The notes beneath the pieces are model-generated. The model did no database searches. It saw nothing but the letters and a program-made list of their open reading frames with translations, and was not told where the DNA came from. A DNA stretch of 64,000 nucleotides, taken from Gordonia sp. PP30. Lineage in GTDB: Bacteria > Actinomycetota > Actinomycetes > Mycobacteriales > Mycobacteriaceae. The DNA lies in assembly GCF_023100845.1 (NCBI RefSeq), contig NZ_CP095864.1, positions 3,472,001-3,536,000 of the forward strand. The letters run 5' to 3'. Made by a program: the position numbers and the translations under genes. Of the stretch, positions 37,182-45,325 are shown one piece after another (position 1 is the stretch's first letter; the number at the start of each line of letters is the position of its first letter).

Positions 37182-38429
37182 TCACTTCTGCGTCACGCCC
37201 ATCAGCAGGGCGAGCTGCTGCGCGAGCGGGTTCAGGTTCAGCGTGTCGGGCATCTTCTTGGGCGTGGAGTCCCACGGCTGCGGGTACGCCGGGTTGGCGA
37301 GCGCCGCACGGTCGGCGCTGCGCACGCCGGTCGGATTGCCCACCGGTACATGACAGTCGGCGTCCCGGTTGAACGGGAAGTCGTCGTACGACGGGTCGAA
37401 GCTCGGGTCCTTGCGCTTCATCTCGGCGATCATCGCCCACGTGCTCTCATAGCCGCGGGTGCACGACGGCGGGTTCTCGGTCTCCAGGACCAGGCCGAAG
37501 CGGATCTGGCCGTCGCCCAGGTTGGTCGAGTGGCTCCCCGCGGACAGGCTCGACAGCATGAAGACGAGCATGCCGGTCGAGTACGTGGCCGGCTGAATCG
37601 TGTGCGCGGTCTGTCCCAGCGCGTGGATCAGCGCGGTGCCCGCTGCCACATGCTTGCGCAGGAGGTTCGACAGCTCCGAGGACGCCGCGGGCGCGGCGCC
37701 CAGGGTCCGGCGCAGCGCGGGGTCGGAGGCCGCCAGCTGGGCGGTGATCTTCTGCACCCCCTGAGCCCACTCCTCGATCGTGTCCGACTGCTCGGCCTGC
37801 GTCGACAGCACGACGTCCGACGCCCGCAGCAGCGACACAGTGTGCCCGATGTTCTCCGCGCCGGTATCGGCCAGGGCGATCAGCGAGTCGGCGAGCCGCG
37901 CCATGTTGTCCGACTGGCCGTCGAAACCCTTGCCGAGCTCGGTGACGACGGTGCGCAGGTCGTCGACGGGCACCGATTCGGTCAGCGCGATCACGTCGGA
38001 CATCACGTTCTGCAGCACCGGCGGTATGACGATCCCCTCGATCCGCGAGCCGTCGTGCAGGAACGGCCCGTTCGCCGACGGCGGCCGCAGGTCCACGTAC
38101 TGCTCACCGATGGCCGACCGGTTCGCGACGACGGCGACCGCCGACTCGGGAATCCGCCCCGCCGCGGTCCGCAGCCGCAGATCCACGTCGACGCCCTCGC
38201 GGGTGAGCCGCAGATCGTCGACGCGGCCCACCGGAGCACCCCGGTAGGTCACCTCGGCGCCGGAGAAGATGCCGCCGGGGTCGGTCGCGCCGAGCGTCAC
38301 CCGATAGACGCCGACTCCGGCCGCCTCCCCCAGCCTCGCGTACCGCACGCCGGCGAACACGGTGGCGGCCAGCCCGAGCACCAGGATGACGACCAGTTGG
38401 ATCTTCACGAATCGACTCAGCGGTGGCAC
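37182..38429 (-). CDS. Orphan MCE-family (MlaD domain) protein
   Basis: GTG 38429 after GAGGGG gives 415 residues. One N-terminal membrane helix (about 8-30, VKIQLVVILVLGLAATVFAGVRY) precedes an MlaD/MCE domain (YRVTLGATDPGGIFSGAEVTYRG to YVDLRPP, about 45-125) and a long helical C-terminal region typical of Mce proteins. MCE proteins form lipid-transfer tubes and in Mycobacteriales are normally encoded as six-gene sets with two YrbE permeases. No such genes are nearby, so this one is isolated. Lipid binding is the likely role. Confidence 0.85.
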   Translation of the reverse strand: MPPLSRFVKIQLVVILVLGLAATVFAGVRYARLGEAAGVGVYRVTLGATDPGGIFSGAEVTYRGAPVGRVDDLRLTREGVDVDLRLRTAAGRIPESAVAVVANRSAIGEQYVDLRPPSANGPFLHDGSRIEGIVIPPVLQNVMSDVIALTESVPVDDLRTVVTELGKGFDGQSDNMARLADSLIALADTGAENIGHTVSLLRASDVVLSTQAEQSDTIEEWAQGVQKITAQLAASDPALRRTLGAAPAASSELSNLLRKHVAAGTALIHALGQTAHTIQPATYSTGMLVFMLSSLSAGSHSTNLGDGQIRFGLVLETENPPSCTRGYESTWAMIAEMKRKDPSFDPSYDDFPFNRDADCHVPVGNPTGVRSADRAALANPAYPQPWDSTPKKMPDTLNLNPLAQQLALLMGVTQK

Positions 38430-38549
38430 GACAGCCCCTCGGTAGGGTCGGTCCCCGACGACCGACGACGTTGCCACCGTAGAACGTCATGCTTCGTTCG
38501 CCTTACCCGAAGGGTGCCGATCGTGAGCGGCTTTCCAGTGAGGGCTCTC

Positions 38550-38565
38550 TGTGATTTGTCTCACG
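38550..38565 (+). promoter_or_regulatory. Probable CRP/GlxR-type site
   Basis: TGTGATTTGTCTCACG matches the cAMP-receptor consensus TGTGA-N6-TCACA at 9 of 10 positions, 45 bp upstream of the small membrane gene. It also lies in the divergent promoter region of the MCE gene. Confidence 0.5.
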
Positions 38566-38610
38566 TGAGGGCTAGGGTGGAGATGCACCACCGAGGTGAA
38601 GGAGGACACC

Positions 38611-38901
38611 ATGGCCACCCATACCGCTCACGAAAGCCACGGCTGGCACCCGCTGGCGATGATCGGGTTCACGACCCTGCTGATCGGGGGTGCCTTCTCC
38701 GCGCTCTGGGTCATCACGCTCACCCAGCTCCCCGACCACAAGCCGATGAACATCGCCTACGGGATCATCGCCCTGTCACTGCTGCTGACCACCGCGGCGA
38801 TCTTCACCTGGCTCACCCGGCACCTGCACCACTCGCCGATGCTGCCGGACAACACCAACGCCGAGATCAAGCGCTACCTGGCCAAGGTCGGCCGCGGCTG
38901 A
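38611..38901 (+). CDS. Two-helix membrane protein of unknown function
   Basis: ATG 38611 is preceded by AAGGAGGA; 96 residues. A His-rich start (HTAHESHGWH) is followed by two membrane helices (about 15-37 and 48-68) and a short cytosolic tail (HLHHSPMLPDNTNAEIKRYL). No family recognised. A CRP-like site upstream suggests carbon- or cAMP-linked control. Confidence 0.7.
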   Translation: MATHTAHESHGWHPLAMIGFTTLLIGGAFSALWVITLTQLPDHKPMNIAYGIIALSLLLTTAAIFTWLTRHLHHSPMLPDNTNAEIKRYLAKVGRG

Positions 38902-38940
38902 CCTCCGCCGCGACCGGCCCGGGCGCCGGGCGAACGCGGA

Positions 38941-41904
38941 CTACTTCTCGTACTTCTTGTAGTTCGCGATCGCGTCGTTCAGATTCTTGAGCGCATCGCC
39001 CAGCTTGCCCAGGTCGCCACTCGCCTGCGCGGCACTGACCGCGTCGAGAGCCTTGCCCAGCTGGTCGACGGCCGCGTCCCGGCCGGGATCGTCCCCGCCC
39101 GGCTGCGGAGTGGGTTGCGGCGTCGGCTGCTGGTCGCCGCCGTCGGCCGGGACGTCACTCGGCGTGGCCGCACCCGGATCGATACCGACCTGCTTGAGGG
39201 CGTCCCCGATCGTCGTGGCGATGCCGACCTGCGCCTTCCCCTCACCCGCGGTGGCGTTGTAGTACGTCAGCACACGCGCCACCCTGGGCATCGCGCCGTC
39301 ACCGCCCCTCGCCGCTGTGTAGATCGGCATGACGTACAGCAGGCCGCTTCCACCGACCGGCAGCGAGAGCAGATTGCCGTACGTCACCTTGGTGTTCTCC
39401 AGCAGCTTCAGTTGCTCGGTGACCCGCGGCTCGGCCAGCATCGTCGCGCCCGCCTGCGTGGGACCGACCGTCGACGTGTCGGTCGGCAACGTCTTCAGGG
39501 TGATCCGCCCGTACCCGTTCGGATCCGAGTTCGCCGTCATGTAGGCGGACAGGTTGGGCCGGTTCAAGAAGTTGAGCGACCCGGTCAACTGGAACTGCGC
39601 GAGGCTCTGCTTCTCCGGCGCCGACGCGGTGAAGTAGTACGGCGGCTGCCGCGGCTGGCCCTGCAGGTCCGGATCCGGATCGGCGGGCACCGACCAGAAG
39701 TTGTCCGCACGGAAGAAGGTCGACGCGTCGTTCACGTGGTAGCGCGCCAGCAGTGAGCGCTGCATCTTGAACAGGTCCTCCGGGTAGCGCAGGTGCGCCC
39801 GCAGGTCCGGCTGCTTGTCGAGATCGGACTTCGGCTTCACGGTGCCCGGGAACACCTTCATCCACGTCTTGAGCACGGGATCGGTGTCGTCGGCCTGGTA
39901 CAGCTCCACCTTGCCGCTGTAGGCGTCGACGGTGGCCTTCACCGAGTTCCGCACATACGACACCTGCTCGTCGGCCTGGGTGCGGCCGGTGGTGCCGCTG
40001 CTCGCCTGCCGCGAGTCGGCGGTGGCGTTCTGCAGGGAGGTCGGCTGCGAGTAGGGGTACTTCGGCAGCGTCGTGTACCCGTCGACGATCCACTTGATGG
40101 AGCCGTCGGCCATCACCGCCGGGTAGGTCTTGGAGTCGACGGTCAGCCACGGCGCGGCCTTCTTGACGCGGTCGCGCGGGTCGCGGTTGTAGAGGATCCG
40201 GGACTTGTCGTTGAGCGCGTTGGACAGCAGGAAGTTCCGCTCCCCGTACTTGAGCGCGTACATCAGGCGGACACCCCAATTGCTCAGCGCCACCCCCGAA
40301 TCCGCCGAGTAGCGGTACTGGACGCCCTCGCCGTCGTACTCGCGGGGCTCCTCGGTGGAACCGACGATCGCGTAATCGGGCGCGGAGCTGGCGATCAGCT
40401 CGCCGAAGTAGATGCGCGGCTGGGTGACGCCGAAGGGCGCCTTCTTGCCGGCTTCCGTGGCCGTCTTCACGGCGTTGACATCCGACACGATGAAGTCCGG
40501 GACGCCGCCGCGTTCGGCGGCCGAACCGGTCGCGCCGTCGCTGACCACCTTGTTGGCCTGCGCGGCGACGAAACCGTCGCCGTGCGTGAACACCGTGTGC
40601 TGGTTGATCCAGTTCTTCTGGTTCTCGCCGAGCCGCTTCGGGTCGAGTTCGCGGGCGGCGACGATGAAGTCGCGCTGCTGGTCGTCGGCGTCGTAGCGGT
40701 CCACCGACAGTTGCGCCGGAAACCCGTAGACGTTGCGCAGGGCCAGGCGCTGCTGGAACGCCGCCGACAGGACGTTCGGGTCGAGGATCCGGATGTTGCT
40801 GATCGTCGCCGCATCGGAGTTGACCTTGGCCGGATCCGCGGGCGTACGCGCCCAGCCGTCATCGATCGTGATGTCCTTGCCCGGCCGGATGTGGTACGCA
40901 TCGCGCGTCGCGGTGATGTTCCGCTGGATGAACTCGCGTTCCTTGTCCGCGGCACTCGGCTTCACCGAGAACTGCTCCATCGCGGCCGGCCAGATCACCC
41001 CGATCACCAGCGCGGTGACCAGCATCAGCACCGCGCTGAGCGCCGGAATACGCAGGTCACGGAGGAAGATCGCCGAGAAGAACGCGACCGCGCAGACGAT
41101 CGCGATCACCATCAGGATCAGCTTGGACGGCAGCACGTAGTTGACGTCGGTGAAGGTGGCGCCGATGTTGTCGCCGCGCCGGTCACTGGTGAGCAGGTCG
41201 TAGCGGTCGAACCAGTAGGCGACGGCCTTGGTCAGCACGAACAGCCCGGCGATCACCGCCAGCTGCGCCCGCGCGGGCCCGCTGATCATCCCGCGGCGCC
41301 CGCCGCCGCCGAGCCGGATGCCGCCGAAGATGTAGTTGGTCAGCAGGTTCGCGAGGAAGGCGACTCCCAGCGCGAGGAACAGCATGTCGAGCAGCAGTCG
41401 CACGAACGGCAGCGTGAACGCGTAGAAGCCGATGTCGAGGTTGAACTGGGGGTCCGTGACGCCGAACGACTGGCCGTGCAGGAAGGTCTGCACCGTGGTC
41501 CACGACGCCTGCGCCACCAGCCCGGCCAGCACCCCGACCACCACGGCCGGGATCAGCGCGGTCACCTTGGGCCGGCGGCCGACCACCTCGCGGTAGCGGG
41601 CCAGCGGGTCGGACGGCCCGGACGGCACCACGTACGGCGGGCGCCCCCGATAGGCCACGTAGACCGCGGCGAAGATCAGGACGCCGACACCGAGCGCGAC
41701 GACCAGGAAGGTCAGCAGCCGCGTGGTCACCATGGTCGACATCACCGACCGGTAACCGATGTCGGAGTACCAGAGCCAGTCGGTCCACAGGCTCACGATC
41801 CGCGGTGTGATCAGCACCAGGATCAGCAGCACGACCACCACCGCGATCAGGATCTTGGTTCGCCGAGACAACGTCGGCCGTCCGACCGGACCGCGCGTAC
41901 CCAC
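38941..41904 (-). CDS. UPF0182 large membrane protein
   Basis: GTG 41904 is chosen because it aligns with the start of the mycobacterial homologue (small polar lead, then a TLSRRTKILIAVVVVLLIL helix); 987 residues. Seven or so N-terminal membrane helices (residues 20-330) precede a long extracytoplasmic region (about 350-880) and an acidic Pro/Asp/Gln-rich C-terminus with a coiled helix (QLGKALDAVSAAQASGDLGK). This is the UPF0182 family (Rv3193c type), conserved in Actinobacteria, of unknown function. Confidence 0.9.
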   Translation of the reverse strand: MGTRGPVGRPTLSRRTKILIAVVVVLLILVLITPRIVSLWTDWLWYSDIGYRSVMSTMVTTRLLTFLVVALGVGVLIFAAVYVAYRGRPPYVVPSGPSDPLARYREVVGRRPKVTALIPAVVVGVLAGLVAQASWTTVQTFLHGQSFGVTDPQFNLDIGFYAFTLPFVRLLLDMLFLALGVAFLANLLTNYIFGGIRLGGGGRRGMISGPARAQLAVIAGLFVLTKAVAYWFDRYDLLTSDRRGDNIGATFTDVNYVLPSKLILMVIAIVCAVAFFSAIFLRDLRIPALSAVLMLVTALVIGVIWPAAMEQFSVKPSAADKEREFIQRNITATRDAYHIRPGKDITIDDGWARTPADPAKVNSDAATISNIRILDPNVLSAAFQQRLALRNVYGFPAQLSVDRYDADDQQRDFIVAARELDPKRLGENQKNWINQHTVFTHGDGFVAAQANKVVSDGATGSAAERGGVPDFIVSDVNAVKTATEAGKKAPFGVTQPRIYFGELIASSAPDYAIVGSTEEPREYDGEGVQYRYSADSGVALSNWGVRLMYALKYGERNFLLSNALNDKSRILYNRDPRDRVKKAAPWLTVDSKTYPAVMADGSIKWIVDGYTTLPKYPYSQPTSLQNATADSRQASSGTTGRTQADEQVSYVRNSVKATVDAYSGKVELYQADDTDPVLKTWMKVFPGTVKPKSDLDKQPDLRAHLRYPEDLFKMQRSLLARYHVNDASTFFRADNFWSVPADPDPDLQGQPRQPPYYFTASAPEKQSLAQFQLTGSLNFLNRPNLSAYMTANSDPNGYGRITLKTLPTDTSTVGPTQAGATMLAEPRVTEQLKLLENTKVTYGNLLSLPVGGSGLLYVMPIYTAARGGDGAMPRVARVLTYYNATAGEGKAQVGIATTIGDALKQVGIDPGAATPSDVPADGGDQQPTPQPTPQPGGDDPGRDAAVDQLGKALDAVSAAQASGDLGKLGDALKNLNDAIANYKKYEK

Positions 41905-41995
41905 CACGTCGTTCACTCCAATTTGGGGCTCGGGGAGCAGAGATTGTCTCCACCTTACTGATTCGCTCAAAAAGGTCACCGGCCACAATGGTGGC

Positions 41996-42484
41996 GTGAG
42001 CTTTTCCCGCGCCGATCTCGGCAACGCCCTCGCCCAATGCGCCGCCTACGCGGACGGACTTCCCTGGTCGTCGCCCGACCAGTTGTTCGCCCTCGTCCCG
42101 ACCGCCGTGCTCGCCGAGCAGGCCCCGGAACTGGTCGACGAGAACGACGACTCCGCGCTCAGCCCGGTCCTCCAGGAAGCCGGCCGCCCGGGCGCCTCCA
42201 CCGAGGAACTGCTGGCGACGATCGGCTGGCCCGAACCGGTCGCCGGCTGCGCGCTGGTCACCGAGATCACCGTGGTGCCGCCCGGCGGCGACGAGTCGCA
42301 GGGACGTCGTGCGCGCCTCATCGGTGGCGTGCTTCGCACCGGGTCACGGGTCGCCCTGCTGGCGCTGGAGCCCGACGCCGACAATCCCGACGACCCGAAT
42401 CACCTGCGGACGCACGACAACCTCGCGCCGGAACTGCTCGACGCGCTGGCCGCGACGTTCGAGGAGGTCACCGACGCCACCTGA
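41996..42484 (+). CDS. PPA1309-family protein
   Basis: GTG 41996 gives 162 residues. The sequence (FALVPTAVLAEQAPELV, LSPVLQEA, CALVTEITVVPPGG, EPDADNPDDPNHLRTHDNLAPELL) fits the PPA1309 family of conserved actinobacterial proteins, usually divergent from the UPF0182 gene as here. A likely leaderless transcript: no ribosome site precedes the start and a CACAATGG stretch lies just upstream. Function unknown. Confidence 0.8.
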   Translation: MSFSRADLGNALAQCAAYADGLPWSSPDQLFALVPTAVLAEQAPELVDENDDSALSPVLQEAGRPGASTEELLATIGWPEPVAGCALVTEITVVPPGGDESQGRRARLIGGVLRTGSRVALLALEPDADNPDDPNHLRTHDNLAPELLDALAATFEEVTDAT

Positions 42485-42516
42485 ACCCGTGCTGCTCCCC
42501 GCAGCCTGCCCCGCTC

Positions 42517-42602
42517 CCTGAGTTTGCTCTCGCACCCTGAGCCTGCCCCTGCCGCCTGAGCCTGCCCCACCGCCTGAGCCTGTCGAAGGATCGTCCCTTC
42601 GA
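42517..42602. repeat. CCTGAGCCTG repeat array with GTCGAAGG end
   Basis: CCTGAGTTTG (42517) and CCTGAGCCTG (42536, 42555, 42573) recur every 18-19 bp and end in GTCGAAGGATCGTCCCTTCG, itself nearly palindromic. This is a family of dispersed intergenic motifs also found at 28.1 and 53.3 kb in the window. Confidence 0.75.
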
Positions 42603-42699
42603 CTCGCCCCTCGGCTATCGCCTCGGGGCGGCTCAGGGGGCTGAGGGCTCCGGGCGACTCAGGAGGGCAGCGGCTCAGCGGGGCCTTAGGGGGCAGGGG

Positions 42700-42775
42700 C
42701 TCAGGGCTCAGGGCTCAGGGCTCAGGGACTCAGGGACTCAGGGACTCAGGGACTCAGGGACTCAGGGACTCAGGG
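42700..42775. repeat. Tandem microsatellite: four CTCAGGG then six ACTCAGGG
   Basis: Four perfect 7-mers CTCAGGG (42700-42727) are followed without break by six perfect 8-mers ACTCAGGG (42728-42775). It sits in a 318-bp gap without genes between the PPA1309-like gene and the convergent protease gene, 27 bp before the protease stop. Confidence 0.95.
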
Positions 42776-42802
42776 ACAGAATGATCCAGCATGTGCCTGG
42801 GA

Positions 42803-43846
42803 TCAGCAGTGCGGGCGGGGCTTGCCGTCCTTGAGTTCGCCGAGCGCGGTCACCGCGCCGCCGAGGGTGTCGACCTTGATCAGTTCCAGTCCCTTGGGCG
42901 CGTCGCCGGTGGCCTCGGCGCAGTTCTCCGCCGGGACCAGGAAGGCGACGGCACCCGCGTCCTTGGCGGCCTTGAGCTTGTGGGTGATGCCGCCGATCGG
43001 CCCGACCGTCCCGTCCGGGACGATGGTGCCGGTGCCCGCGATGAACCGGCCGCCGGCCAGGTTGTCCGGGGTCAGGAAGTCGATCACCGCGAGGGTCAGC
43101 ATGAGGCCGGCCGACGGGCCGCCGATGTCACCGACGTTGTAGGCGATGCGCACGTTCGGGTCGGCGCTGACCACCTTCGGGGTGATGCCCAGGAACGCGA
43201 CCTTGGGGTCGTCCGGCCGCGCACCCAGTTTCACCGGCACCACCAGTTCGGTGCCCTTGCGGTTCACCGTGATCGGCACCTCCGTGCCCGGCGCGTGTGC
43301 GCGGATCTGCTTCTGCACGTCGTCGGGAGTGGACACCGGGACGTCGCCGATCTTCACGATGATGTCGTCGACCTCGATCTTGCCCTGGGCGGGGCTGTCG
43401 TCGGCGATCGGTCCGGCGGCACCGACCGCGGTCGGCCGCTTGAGATAGGTCAGCGCGGCGCCGGTCGCGTTGTCCTCCGAGCTGGACATCTGCTGCGCCG
43501 TCTCCTGGCGCACCTGCTCGTCCGACTTGGACTTCGGGAAGTACAGCTCACGGGGCTGCAGCTGGTACGTGCTGGAGAACCACATGCCGAGCGCCTGGAA
43601 CAGGGTGAGGCCGTCGGTCAGCGAGACCGTCGTCAGATTGAGGTGCCCGTCGGGCTTGCCGTCGGCACCGCCGGTCACCTGGACCACCGGCTTGCCGTCG
43701 TGCATGCCGAGCGTGTTCACGGTCGGGCCGGGACTGAGCGCCACGTAGGGCACGCGGGCGGTGCTGCCGACGACCACGAAGACGATCAGAACCAGCACCG
43801 AGACGCCGAGGGTCACCACGCGTCGGCGCGAAGGGTTCAGCTTCAT
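42803..43846 (-). CDS. PDZ domain/Lon-type serine protease (YlbL-like)
   Basis: A 347-residue protein with one N-terminal membrane helix (about 9-29), a PDZ domain (about 140-220, DDIIVKIGDVPVSTPDDV), and a Lon-like catalytic domain with Ser in GGPSAGLM and Lys in GGITHKLKAAKDAG, the Ser/Lys dyad. The protease faces the outside of the membrane. The Rv3194c homologue holds the same place between the UPF0182 and DUF2342 genes. Substrate unknown. Confidence 0.9.
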   Translation of the reverse strand: MKLNPSRRRVVTLGVSVLVLIVFVVVGSTARVPYVALSPGPTVNTLGMHDGKPVVQVTGGADGKPDGHLNLTTVSLTDGLTLFQALGMWFSSTYQLQPRELYFPKSKSDEQVRQETAQQMSSSEDNATGAALTYLKRPTAVGAAGPIADDSPAQGKIEVDDIIVKIGDVPVSTPDDVQKQIRAHAPGTEVPITVNRKGTELVVPVKLGARPDDPKVAFLGITPKVVSADPNVRIAYNVGDIGGPSAGLMLTLAVIDFLTPDNLAGGRFIAGTGTIVPDGTVGPIGGITHKLKAAKDAGAVAFLVPAENCAEATGDAPKGLELIKVDTLGGAVTALGELKDGKPRPHC

Positions 43847-43902
43847 TCGATCGAGAGTAGTGGACGACGGCGACGACGCCGCACGGCCGGTACTGTCGTG
43901 GC

Positions 43903-45306
43903 ATGAGCGACTTGCCCTTCGGTTTCTCCTCGTCAGACGGCCGCGACGACGATCGAGACAACGACAAGCCCGGCGATTCCGGCGCCTCGAACAACCCCTT
44001 CGGTGCGGCGGGGAATCCGTTCGGGGCGCTCGGTGGCGACGCGGGTGCCGGATTCGACCCGAACATGCTCGGTCAGGTGTTCACCCAACTCGGCCAGATG
44101 TTCAGCGGGATGGGCATGCCGGTCGCGGGCGGCGGCGGTACCGGACCGGTGAACTACGAGCTGGCGACCCGGCTGGCGCGCCAGCAGATCGGCGATTTCC
44201 GCCCGATGCTCGAGTCGGAGGAGCGGGCGGTCGCCGACGCCGTGCGACTGGCCGAGCTGTGGCTCGACGAGCAGACCGCGCTGCCGGCCGGGATCACCGC
44301 GACCGCGGCCTGGACGCCGGTCGACTGGCTGGAGCAGACCCTGCCGACCTGGCAGACGCTGTGCGATCCGATCGCGGGCTCCCTGGAGGGCACCTGGCAG
44401 GACAGCCTGCCCGAGGAGGCCAAGGCGATGGCCGGCCCGATGCTGCCGATGATGGCCGGGATGAGCGGAATGATGTTCGGCACCCAGCTCGGACAGGGCC
44501 TCGGCCACCTCGCCAAGGACGTGCTGACCTCCACCGACATCGGCCTGCCGCTGGCGCCGCACGGCACCGGCGCACTGCTGCCCGAGGCGATCGCCCGGTT
44601 CGCCGAGGGGCTGGATCTGCCCGGGCAGGAGATCGTGGTGTTCCTCGCGGCCCGCGAGGCGGCCCACCAGCGGCTGTTCTCCGGGGCGGGCTGGCTGCGA
44701 CAGCGTCTGCTGTCGACGGTCGAGGACTACGCCCGCGGGATCCGCCTGGACATGAGCGGTCTGGACCAGCTCGGTGCCGGACTCGACCCGCAGGAGCTGT
44801 TCAGCAATCCCGCCAAGATGGAGGAGCTGATGGGCCAGGCCGCGGCGTTCGAGCCGCAGACCACGCCCGAGCAGCAGGCCGCGCTGGCCCGCCTGGAGAC
44901 GCTGCTCGCGCTGATCGAGGGCTGGGTGGAACTCACCGTCTCGGCCGCTCTCGGCGACCGGATCCCGTCGACCGCGGCGCTCACCGAGACGATGCGGCGC
45001 CGTCGTGCGTCCGGCGGACCCGCCGAGCAGACCTTCGCGACCCTGATCGGGCTCGACCTGCGCCCGCGCAAGCTCCGCGAGGCCGCCGACCTGTGGCGCA
45101 AGCTGACCGAGGCGGCCGACGTCGCCACCCGCGACGGCGTGTGGGCGCACCCCGATCTGCTGCCCGACGCCGAGGATCTGGACAGCCCGGCCGGCTTCAT
45201 CGACCGCGTGATCGGCGGCGGCACCGGCACGTTCGACGACCCGATCGCCGAACTCGAGCGCACCATCGCCGAGGAGCAGCGTAAGAAGGACGACGGCGAG
45301 TCGTGA
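43903..45306 (+). CDS. DUF2342 protein, putative zinc metalloprotease
   Basis: A 467-residue protein (Rv3195 position). The first 60 residues are Gly/Asp/Asn-rich with NPFG repeats; the rest is helical. The family is often named zinc-dependent metalloprotease because of a helix resembling thermolysin-like sites; here it reads FLAAREAAHQRLF, with Glu and His spaced as RExxH and not a canonical HExxH, so protease activity is unproven. The stop is followed by the convergent MFS gene after 19 bp. Confidence 0.8.
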   Translation: MSDLPFGFSSSDGRDDDRDNDKPGDSGASNNPFGAAGNPFGALGGDAGAGFDPNMLGQVFTQLGQMFSGMGMPVAGGGGTGPVNYELATRLARQQIGDFRPMLESEERAVADAVRLAELWLDEQTALPAGITATAAWTPVDWLEQTLPTWQTLCDPIAGSLEGTWQDSLPEEAKAMAGPMLPMMAGMSGMMFGTQLGQGLGHLAKDVLTSTDIGLPLAPHGTGALLPEAIARFAEGLDLPGQEIVVFLAAREAAHQRLFSGAGWLRQRLLSTVEDYARGIRLDMSGLDQLGAGLDPQELFSNPAKMEELMGQAAAFEPQTTPEQQAALARLETLLALIEGWVELTVSAALGDRIPSTAALTETMRRRRASGGPAEQTFATLIGLDLRPRKLREAADLWRKLTEAADVATRDGVWAHPDLLPDAEDLDSPAGFIDRVIGGGTGTFDDPIAELERTIAEEQRKKDDGES

Positions 45307-45325
45307 CCGTGCCGCCGCGCCCGAT

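Noticed and set aside
39793-41961. 722-codon plus-strand frame opposite the UPF0182 gene
   Set aside because: Antisense shadow; the minus strand encodes a conserved membrane protein across the same bases.
42700-42775. Candidate CRISPR array
   Set aside because: Units are 7-8 bp without spacers, and no cas genes are near.
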